From JABWBR01 sp036741235 (GTDB lineage: Bacteria; Bacteroidota; Bacteroidia; Chitinophagales; Saprospiraceae): 5,690 nucleotides of DNA. The translations under genes and the position numbers were made by a program. The notes beneath the pieces were generated by a model. The model saw nothing but the letters and a program-made list of their open reading frames with translations. It did no database searches and was not told the DNA's origin. Location of the stretch: the NCBI GenBank assembly GCA_036741235.1, contig DAINSQ010000236.1:1-5690 (forward strand), in the 5' to 3' direction. Positions 1-4,562 of this stretch are shown here, one piece after another; the first letter of the stretch is position 1, and each line of letters starts with the position of its first letter.

Positions 1-300
1 ATTGATAATATACCATTGACGCCAATTCCTGGGCCGGATTACTATCCTCAGTATAAGTGCAAGCACTGGGTCGTTTTTGCATCCTTGAACGCAATATTCA
101 ACCAGGATCACGCAGTAAACAGCGGCCATGCTGTTGATTCCTTCAGATTGGATATTCCAGCCAATGCTGTTGTAAATAAAGTCATCGGTATTAAGGCCCA
201 AATTGGAGTGAGGGATACGGATGCCTACTTGTACAGAGTAGGTTATAAGGTGGACTTATTAGTCTACTTTGATAAGTATAATAAGATCGTGATTGATTAA
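1..300 (+). CDS. C-terminal part of an unrecognised protein (gene runs off the left edge)
   Basis: The reading frame is open from the first base to a TAA at 298-300, giving about 99 residues. It has no convincing start: the only nearby initiator is a TTG at 16, and the frame continues upstream of it, so this is most likely the 3' end of a longer gene. The visible protein has a Pro/Tyr-rich stretch (residues about 5-17, PLTPIPGPDYYPQY), then alternating hydrophobic and polar segments ending in VDLLVYFDKYNKIVID. This suggests a beta-rich, possibly secreted or structural C-terminal domain. No signal peptide or membrane segment lies in the visible part. I do not recognise the family. The gene converges on the 505-843 minus gene and ends about 75 bases before a shared terminator. 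That the frame is coding is fairly likely; the function is unknown. Confidence 0.6.
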   Translation: MDNIPLTPIPGPDYYPQYKCKHWVVFASLNAIFNQDHAVNSGHAVDSFRLDIPANAVVNKVIGIKAQIGVRDTDAYLYRVGYKVDLLVYFDKYNKIVID

Positions 301-374
301 TGCTAGTACTTAAAATACATGATTTTCTCTCATGTAACCAGCCTTGCAAGTAGAAATATTATTTTTAAGTTAAA

Positions 375-410
375 AAAAAGGAGGCAGCTAAATTGCCTCC
401 TTTTTCTTTT
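375..410. terminator. Bidirectional intrinsic terminator between convergent genes
   Basis: GGAGGCA (380-386) pairs perfectly with TGCCTCC (394-400) around a 7-base loop. An A run (372-379) lies on the left and a T run (401-410, TTTTTCTTTT) on the right, which extends the stem by A-T pairs. Read on the plus strand it ends in T5-C-T4. Read on the minus strand it ends in T8. It can therefore terminate both the left-edge plus gene and the 505-843 minus gene. Confidence 0.85.
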
Positions 411-504
411 GCATTTTGTCATTTAGGCTAATAATCAAAAACCAAGCTGGACTTTAGCCATTTGGGTTAGAGCATGGCTTATAAATAACAATTAAACAAC
501 AAAA

Positions 505-843
505 TCAATCCATCAACACAGAACAAAGCGTGAGCCCCTGGCTCGTACCGCTGCTCACGGCCACTGCGAAGATATACACGCCGGCTTTCCATGTTTCTCT
601 TTGTATCGGAACTACTCGAATGATATAAGTGCCTGGAATTCTTACCGGGTCGACAGAGGTGATATTGACCAGGGCGCCTCCCGCTCCTACAATACAGGGA
701 TCCACATTAAAGTTTTTAGCGTTAAGGCCGGTTACCGGCACACCACATGCGTCGGTGACAGCAGCCACAATGTAATTCGCCTCGCGGTTACCCGGCGCGG
801 CAATGGTGTCCTCGGAGAGGGCATCTATACGAAGAAGTGCCAT
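505..843 (-). CDS. Small hypothetical protein (112 aa) with an Ig-like/beta-sandwich flavour
   Basis: The preferred start is the ATG at 843 (MALLRIDALSED); the stop is TGA at 507-505. The frame is open further upstream to a TTG at 927 (140 aa), so the start is uncertain. The 112-aa protein reads as a compact beta-rich domain. Residues 23-40 (NYIVAAVTDACGVPVTGL) have the 'variable strand, D-x-x-G-x-P-V-x-G-L' look of bacterial Ig-like or invasin-type repeats. Later strands (PGTYIIRVVPI at 70-80, KAGVYIFAVAV at 86-96) complete the alternating pattern. Cysteines lie at 33, 50 and 107. There is no signal peptide, so export by the ordinary Sec route is not supported if the 843 start is right. The gene lies downstream of, and in the same direction as, the LytTR regulator, with a gap of about 180 bases. 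The opposite-strand frame at 601-858 is less protein-like. I assign no function. Confidence 0.6.
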   Translation of the reverse strand: MALLRIDALSEDTIAAPGNREANYIVAAVTDACGVPVTGLNAKNFNVDPCIVGAGGALVNITSVDPVRIPGTYIIRVVPIQRETWKAGVYIFAVAVSSGTSQGLTLCSVLMD

Positions 844-1022
844 GACGATTTGGATTAAATGTGAAAAAATAAACTCAATGGCGCCCTGCGATGAGCGCGC
901 ACTGAAATCAATGCTGTTTGCATTCAAGGTGACTTGTTTCGTTTAAAACTGCAAGAACTATTGGATTATCGGCAAGACTGGTAGCACCATCGGCAGGAGG
1001 TAGTCTGCCCCACTGGAAATCC

Positions 1023-1763
1023 TCACAAATGCTTAATTCGTTCTAAAAATTCCAGCCGCCGCCGCCGCGCCACCGGCACGCTCGAGCCGTCGCGCATAAT
1101 GATGGAGCCTTCAATCTTGAATTTGCGCAGGTGCCACAGATTGACTATGTGGGATTTATGGGGGGAGAAAAATTCATACGGCTCCAAAAGTTTGAGAAAA
1201 ACCCCAATATTATAAGAGCTAAGCAAATTTTCTTGTTGTGTTGTAAAAATACGCGTGAAGCCCTGGATGCCTTCGCAGCGGATGATTTCTTCTATTTTCA
1301 AAAACTCGATACCTTCCATGGTAGGGATGCCGATCATGTCCCTGGGCAATTCGTGGCGCACGACTTTCAGCAGCAAGTCTTTGTTTTCCTGATAATTGCG
1401 CAAGAGGTCGAGATGGTGTTGGGCTTGATGAACGGCATTGACCAATTCTTCTGGCTGAACCGGCTTGAAGAGATACGCCCCCGCATCCACGCGCAGTGCC
1501 GGTTCGCTAAAGGCCGGCTGGGCTGACAAAAGGATCAACTCGTGCTGATGCCCATTGGCGTTCCAGTTTTCATCATCGCCGGGGCCAATCATACCCTGGT
1601 CCAAAAAGATAAGTTCAGGCGTCAGTTGTTGCGCCAACTCCCTTGCATCCGCTGCCGAATAAGCCATATCGCTCAGCGAGACCTGAGGACACAGCGTTCC
1701 AACTTGCTTTCGGAGCACTTCCGCAGCGTTATGGTCTGCATCGGCTAATATGGCGCGTATCAT
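1023..1763 (-). CDS. LytTR-family two-component response regulator (REC-LytTR)
   Basis: This is a 246-aa cytoplasmic DNA-binding response regulator of the LytR/AgrA class, a usual length for the family. The receiver domain (about 1-122) has the expected residues: acidic pair D8/D10, phospho-acceptor D55 (LIFLDQG), the Ser/Thr position S80 (ILLSAQ) and K100 followed by P101 (YLFKPV). A linker leads into a LytTR domain (about 145-246) with IPTMEGIEFL, the I-R-C-E-G-I strand, the HKSHIVNL signature (202-209) and the terminal V-A-R-R-R-R motif (231-236). Many relatives have Ser where this protein has A232. The start is the ATG at 1763. No histidine kinase gene of the LytS/YehU type is adjacent, so the partner must be encoded elsewhere. 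Inverted repeats at 1805-1839, about 40-75 bases upstream of the ATG, could be a binding site. The regulated genes cannot be named from this window. Confidence 0.93.
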   Translation of the reverse strand: MIRAILADADHNAAEVLRKQVGTLCPQVSLSDMAYSAADARELAQQLTPELIFLDQGMIGPGDDENWNANGHQHELILLSAQPAFSEPALRVDAGAYLFKPVQPEELVNAVHQAQHHLDLLRNYQENKDLLLKVVRHELPRDMIGIPTMEGIEFLKIEEIIRCEGIQGFTRIFTTQQENLLSSYNIGVFLKLLEPYEFFSPHKSHIVNLWHLRKFKIEGSIIMRDGSSVPVARRRRLEFLERIKHL

Positions 1764-1804
1764 TTTATATGGCGTTTTGGTGTTAATAATACTGGCTTCT
1801 TAAA

Positions 1805-1839
1805 TGCTAAATATTAAGGCAATTGATGTATATTTAGCA
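1805..1839. repeat. Perfect 10-bp inverted repeat, possible operator upstream of the LytTR gene
   Basis: TGCTAAATAT (1805-1814) and ATATTTAGCA (1830-1839) are exact reverse complements separated by 15 bases. The centres are 25 bp apart, about two and a half helical turns. The pair lies 42-76 bases upstream of the ATG of the LytTR regulator. It could bind a dimeric regulator, possibly the LytTR protein itself, or form a hairpin in the leader. The sequence shows the repeat; its role is inference. Confidence 0.5.
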
Positions 1840-1915
1840 ATGACTTACGTCAATATATATAGAAATTAACCCCTTTTTACAAAACGCATGTTTTATCCTT
1901 ACCTGAATTTGAGCA

Positions 1916-1951
1916 ACTGCGGCAATCGCCAAATTGCCGGTACGCCGCAGT
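1916..1951. repeat. Overlapping inverted repeats in the divergent intergenic region
   Basis: Two perfect pairings share the same left arm. ACTGCGGC (1916-1923) pairs with GCCGCAGT (1944-1951), and CGGCAAT (1920-1926) pairs with ATTGCCG (1933-1939) across a 6-base loop. No T run follows, so it does not look like an intrinsic terminator. It ends about 11 bases before the TGTGA-N6-TCACT site of the carbonic anhydrase promoter. It may be a second operator or a structural element; its role is unknown. Confidence 0.45.
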
Positions 1952-1962
1952 GAGGATTTCCA

Positions 1963-1981
1963 TTGTGAACCACATCACTGA
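1963..1981 (+). promoter_or_regulatory. Candidate Crp/Fnr-family operator upstream of the carbonic anhydrase gene
   Basis: TGTGA (1964-1968), six bases, then TCACT (1975-1979) gives the TGTGA-N6-TCAC(A) pattern bound by Crp/Fnr-superfamily activators. The centre (1971.5) is about 41.5 bases upstream of the start site expected from the -7 box at 2002-2009. That is the class II activator position. The -33 region has no good TTG at normal spacing, consistent with a promoter that needs an activator. The same layout recurs before the peroxiredoxin gene. Binding is inferred. Confidence 0.45.
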
Positions 1982-2001
1982 CCATACCTATTGTACATCA
2001 C

Positions 2002-2009
2002 TACCTTTG
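2002..2009 (+). promoter_or_regulatory. Bacteroidota -7 promoter element of the carbonic anhydrase gene
   Basis: TACCTTTG matches the Bacteroidota -7 consensus TAnnTTTG exactly. Transcription should start near 2013, leaving a leader of about 17 bases before the ATG at 2030. The position argues against translation starting upstream of this box. In place of a -33 TTG there is ACTGA at 1977-1981, 20 bases upstream of the box. Confidence 0.65.
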
Positions 2010-2029
2010 CACCGCAAATATCCAAGCAC

Positions 2030-2620
2030 ATGCAAAGAGTAGTCGGAAAATTCCTGGAATACAATCAGCACTGGGCCTGCGAAAAGCAGTCGGAAGACCC
2101 CCATTTCTTCGAGCATTTGGCGGAAGGCCAAAGCCCCATTGCCCTGCTGCTGGGCTGTTCCGATAGCCGGGTATCGCCGTCGGTGGTGCTGGGCGGCAAC
2201 CTCGGCGAAATCTTTATTCACCGAAATATCGCCAATGTAGTCTCCCATGCCGACATGAACTTCCTGTCGGTGCTGCAGTATGCTGTAGAAGTTCTTGGTA
2301 TTCAGGACATCATCGTATACGGCCACTATGGCTGCGGCGGCATTCGGGCTGCAATGGAAGACGAAGCCATCGGACTGATCGACAACTGGCTGGCTAATAT
2401 CAAAGACGTCATAGCCAACCACCAGGCCGAGCTGGACGCCATCCCCGACGAATACGACCGCCTTAACCGCCTCGTGGAGCTGAACGTGCTGGCGCAAATC
2501 CATAATTTAAAACAGACCAGCGTTTATCGAAAGGCAAAACGGGAAGGCAAAGAACTGCGCCTCCACGCCTGGGTCTATGACTTCTCGAACGGCAAGGTGC
2601 GCGTGCTGGAGCAAGCGTAG
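2030..2620 (+). CDS. can: Beta-class carbonic anhydrase
   Basis: This is a zinc enzyme interconverting CO2 and bicarbonate, expected in the cytoplasm. The protein has 196 aa from the ATG at 2030. An in-frame TTG at 1991 would add 13 residues, but it lies upstream of the -7 box, so the ATG is preferred. The zinc ligands are C43, H99 and C102 (GCSDSR and GHYGCGG), with the Asp45-Arg47 dyad intact. Other family signatures are the DPHFFEHLAEGQ segment (23-34), the HRNIANVV stretch (64-71), LIDNWL, and ELNVLAQ in the C-terminal half. The length is slightly below the usual 200-220 aa, but no domain is missing. In type II enzymes such as Haemophilus influenzae carbonic anhydrase, a Trp just before GC helps form the allosteric bicarbonate pocket; here that position appears to be Leu40. 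The gene has its own promoter and reads toward the peroxiredoxin gene 117 bases downstream. The class is certain; the symbol is by homology to can. Confidence 0.95.
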   Translation: MQRVVGKFLEYNQHWACEKQSEDPHFFEHLAEGQSPIALLLGCSDSRVSPSVVLGGNLGEIFIHRNIANVVSHADMNFLSVLQYAVEVLGIQDIIVYGHYGCGGIRAAMEDEAIGLIDNWLANIKDVIANHQAELDAIPDEYDRLNRLVELNVLAQIHNLKQTSVYRKAKREGKELRLHAWVYDFSNGKVRVLEQA

Positions 2621-2642
2621 CATATAGCGCCAAAAAATCCAT

Positions 2643-2661
2643 TTGTGATGTGGATTACTGA
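2643..2661 (+). promoter_or_regulatory. Candidate Crp/Fnr-family operator upstream of the peroxiredoxin gene
   Basis: TGTGA (2644-2648), six bases, then TTACT (2655-2659) is a one-base-degenerate copy of the site before the carbonic anhydrase gene, at the same distance from its -7 box (TTGTGA-N8-ACTGA-N20-TA). The centre is near -41.5 from the predicted start. A competing palindrome overlaps it, AATCCA (2636-2641) with TGGATT (2651-2656), so the real operator boundaries are uncertain. Confidence 0.4.
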
Positions 2662-2681
2662 TAATTGGTATTGGGCGCCGG

Positions 2682-2689
2682 TAACTTTG
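2682..2689 (+). promoter_or_regulatory. Bacteroidota -7 promoter element of the peroxiredoxin gene
   Basis: TAACTTTG matches TAnnTTTG exactly, and the following GCAG resembles the GCAC after the carbonic anhydrase box. Transcription would start near 2693, giving a leader of about 45 bases to the ATG at 2738. No TTG sits at the normal -33 spacing. ACTGA occupies 2657-2661, as in the upstream promoter. Confidence 0.6.
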
Positions 2690-2737
2690 CAGCGTTATTT
2701 GATCGTAAGCTTTTAAACAAAATAATAACTTCTCATC

Positions 2738-3397
2738 ATGGATAATCAAGCAATAGGAAGCATGCCACGCATCGGCGACAAAGCGCCTGATTTCAAAGCA
2801 AAAACTACTACCGGCGAACTCCAGTTTTCAGAATTCAACAAAGGAAGCTGGGTCGTGATGTTCTCGCACCCTGCCGACTTTACCCCGGTCTGCACCACCG
2901 AAATGTCCGCTTTTGCCGTTGACAAAGACTTCTACGCCAAACGCAATACCAAGCTTATCGGACTCAGCATTGACAGCATTCACTCGCACCTGGCCTGGGT
3001 TAATAATGTGCGGGAAAAAACCGGCGTATACATGGACTTCCCCATCATTGCCGACCTCGACATGAAGGTGGCCAACCTCTACGGGATGCTCCACCCCGGT
3101 GAAAGCGAAACCGCAGCCGTTCGGGCCGTGTTTTTCATTGACCCGAAAGGTACGATCCGCTTAATTATGTACTACCCGCTCAACGTGGGCCGCAATATGG
3201 ACGAAATACAGCGGGCGCTCATTGCCCTGCAAACCGCCGACGAGTGCAAGTGCGCACTGCCCGTCAACTGGCGCCAAGGCGACAAGGCTATCGTGCCGCC
3301 GCCAAAAACGCTGGTCGAAATGGACGAGCGCATCGCCAATACGACCTACGAAAAGGTTGATTTTTACCTGGCGAAAAAGGAGATCGTTCTGAATTAA
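2738..3397 (+). CDS. Peroxiredoxin, Prx6 (1-Cys type) family
   Basis: This is a cytoplasmic thiol peroxidase that reduces hydrogen peroxide and organic or lipid peroxides. The protein has 219 aa, the usual length for bacterial Prx6 enzymes. The AhpC/TSA thioredoxin-fold domain (about 10-145) carries the active-site motif HPADFTPVCTTE with peroxidatic C52, supporting T49 and a likely active-site arginine R129. The Prx6-type C-terminal extension follows, with LPVNWRQGDKAIVPPP (about 174-189). Just before it is a C-x-C pair (C170, C172) that could act as extra resolving cysteines, so the enzyme may not be strictly 1-Cys. The start is the ATG at 2738. An internal ATG at 2762 would remove eight residues that lie before the conserved core and cannot be excluded. 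The gene has its own promoter and terminator and shares promoter layout with the carbonic anhydrase gene. Confidence 0.95.
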   Translation: MDNQAIGSMPRIGDKAPDFKAKTTTGELQFSEFNKGSWVVMFSHPADFTPVCTTEMSAFAVDKDFYAKRNTKLIGLSIDSIHSHLAWVNNVREKTGVYMDFPIIADLDMKVANLYGMLHPGESETAAVRAVFFIDPKGTIRLIMYYPLNVGRNMDEIQRALIALQTADECKCALPVNWRQGDKAIVPPPKTLVEMDERIANTTYEKVDFYLAKKEIVLN

Positions 3398-3416
3398 GTA
3401 TCAAAAAAATGCTAAT

Positions 3417-3458
3417 AAAGAAGGTCGGCCCAGTCTTGGCGCCGGCCTTCTTTGTTTT
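3417..3458 (+). terminator. Intrinsic terminator of the peroxiredoxin gene
   Basis: A 13-bp stem pairs 3417-3429 (AAAGAAGGTCGGC) with 3441-3453 (GCCGGCCTTCTTT). All pairs are Watson-Crick except one G-U. The loop is 11 bases and the tail is TTTGTTTT. It begins 20 bases after the peroxiredoxin stop codon. Confidence 0.88.
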
Positions 3459-3630
3459 AAGGAGTGAAGCTATCATTGAAGCCAGGGACAAAGCCATTGA
3501 AGCCAGGCAAAAACAGATAGAGCGCGCCGTATTGAAAGCGTATGCCGCGGGCGTGTCAAGGCAAGATTTGGCTGAAATATTTGAATTGAGCGCGGCGGAG
3601 GTGGCTGAAATGATCGGGGATGCGCGATAA
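3459..3630 (+). pseudogene. Small helical, HTH-like C-terminal fragment (gene relic or tiny ORF)
   Basis: A frame running to TAA at 3628-3630 can be opened at an ATG at 3409, but that start would translate the peroxiredoxin terminator, which is unlikely. Only the part after the hairpin looks like protein. It holds a charged helix with heptad-like repeats IEARDKA and IEARQKQ, then AVLKAYAAGVSRQDLAEIFELSAAEVAEMIGDAR, whose 'AGVSRQDLAEIFELSAAEV' resembles a helix-turn-helix. Similar tails (charged coil plus small HTH-like end) occur at the C-terminus of Rpn/PD-(D/E)XK transposase-like nucleases. This could be the last piece of such a gene, with the rest lost. The repeat IEAR comes from a 21-bp tandem duplication (ATTGAAGCCAGG at 3475 and 3496). 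No credible start or ribosome site is visible. The identity is uncertain. Confidence 0.35.
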
Positions 3631-3717
3631 GGAATGTAGCGCAACTATAGCTCGCATCGCCAGGTTTTGGACATGACTTGACGACGTGCGGTATACAAAT
3701 AATTGGCAAGCAGCCAC

Positions 3718-3863
3718 AAAAAAATACCCCGCTCGGCTACAAAATTCTATGACTCCGGTTTTGTAGGCGGGCGTTTCCACTTCAACAAAAACGTGGGCGG
3801 ATTTAGCGAAATAGGCTGGGGAGTTTCCTTGCTTAGCGTGGGAACCACTTACCGATGCAATAA
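3718..3863 (+). pseudogene. Relic of an outer-membrane beta-barrel protein C-terminus
   Basis: In the frame that passes 3739-3859, the translation contains FVGGRFHFNKNVGGFSEIGWGVSLLSVGTTYR. This closely follows the pattern of the last two strands of Bacteroidota porin-family or OmpA-like barrels (G-A-R-Y-Y-F-x-x-N-x-G-x-F-x-E-x-G-Y-G, then a strand ending T-Y-K/R-F). The frame is blocked by TAA at 3700-3702, so there is no N-terminal part, signal peptide or start. At the 3' end the frame runs past the expected terminus into CNKRSKCGGR. A single missing base near 3855 would restore a TAA at 3861-3863, which fits a decayed gene. The surrounding 3631-4010 stretch otherwise holds no convincing gene. 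A minus-strand frame at 3556-4011 covers the same DNA but reads poorly as protein. Confidence 0.35.
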
Positions 3864-4023
3864 GCGGTCGAAATGCGGGGGGAGATAGGTTTTTTCTGTC
3901 GAGAATGATGAAATACGACAAAATCACAAATACCTGCGACATGATTGAAAGGCCGAATGCCTCGAGTGCCTTCATCTTTGCCACAGGTTTATTTGATTTT
4001 GTCACTTTCAAAATTTGCTTACA

Positions 4024-4437
4024 ATGGAGAAAAAGATCATTTACGGAACCCTGGCCGGCACGATTACCGGCATGGTAGTAGCCATGGCCATCTTTATGGG
4101 ATTATTCGGACAAATGGGCGAGAAGTGGTACGCAGAAAACGCGGCCTGTGTGCGCCAAATGGCTGAGGCCCCAGTTTGGGCATGGATTTTGGCTAACGTA
4201 TCACAAGGTCTATTGGTAGCCATTTTACTCTACCGCTTTGGCGTGAGCACCTTCAAAGGCGGCCTGTGGGCCGGCGCCTGGATCACTTTCCTGATCATAT
4301 TGTGGTACGGCCTGTGGACGCATTCTACCTTCAAAGCCTATGAATTGAACTGGCTGCCTATCGACCTGTTGGGCAATACTATTGCAGGCGCTGTTGCCGG
4401 GGGTGTGATTGGTTGGGTGTATGGAAAAGTGAAATAA
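4024..4437 (+). CDS. Four-helix integral membrane protein of unknown function
   Basis: The protein has 137 aa from the ATG at 4024 (MEKKIIYGTLAGT); a TTG three codons upstream is a less likely start. It is dominated by four predicted membrane helices at about residues 5-29, 51-71, 79-100 and 113-134. A 20-residue polar loop lies between helices 1 and 2. The start of helix 1 (YGTLAGTITGM) and helix 4 (IDLLGNTIAGAVAGGVIGWVYGK) are rich in small residues of the kind that pack helices. This arrangement resembles small Bacteroidota inner-membrane proteins with a DUF1761-like layout, but I cannot assign the family. There is no signal peptidase site. It is expressed alone, with a strong terminator 23 bases downstream. 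AAAATTTG at 4010-4017 is a weak -7-like box (one mismatch), which would make the message nearly leaderless. Confidence 0.85.
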   Translation: MEKKIIYGTLAGTITGMVVAMAIFMGLFGQMGEKWYAENAACVRQMAEAPVWAWILANVSQGLLVAILLYRFGVSTFKGGLWAGAWITFLIILWYGLWTHSTFKAYELNWLPIDLLGNTIAGAVAGGVIGWVYGKVK

Positions 4438-4459
4438 AAAGCTATTGCTTAAAATATAC

Positions 4460-4497
4460 ACCGGGCAAAAACAAGAATTTTTGCCCGGTTTTTTTTT
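4460..4497 (+). terminator. Intrinsic terminator after the membrane protein gene
   Basis: ACCGGGCAAAAA (4460-4471) pairs perfectly over 12 bp with TTTTTGCCCGGT (4478-4489) around a 6-base loop. A run of eight T follows (4490-4497). It separates the membrane protein gene from the lipoprotein gene. Confidence 0.92.
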
Positions 4498-4562
4498 GAG
4501 AAATCGGCTGTAATTAAATGTGGGTATTGCGTATAGAATAATATACAATAAAAATCTGATCA

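Noticed and set aside
601..858. Plus-strand ORF of 85 aa opposite the small minus-strand gene
   Set aside because: Its composition is unlike a folded protein, and the opposite strand gives a coherent beta-rich protein over the same bases.
992..1009. GGCAG/CTGCC hairpin as a terminator of the LytTR gene
   Set aside because: The stem is only 5 bp and is not followed by a T run on the minus strand.
1131..1748. Two plus-strand ORFs opposite the LytTR gene
   Set aside because: They are antisense shadows; the minus frame has a full set of receiver and LytTR residues.
1881..1894. AAAAC-GCAT-GTTTT palindrome as an operator
   Set aside because: A 5-bp AT-rich stem is too short to support on its own.
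1988..3094. Minus-strand ORFs opposite the carbonic anhydrase and peroxiredoxin genes
   Set aside because: The plus frames have complete catalytic motifs; the minus frames show no recognisable domain.
3556..4011. Minus-strand 151-aa ORF starting MKVTKSNKPVAK with a hydrophobic stretch
   Set aside because: The first 40 residues look somewhat protein-like, but the remainder is antisense to better plus-strand readings and the whole matches no family I recognise.
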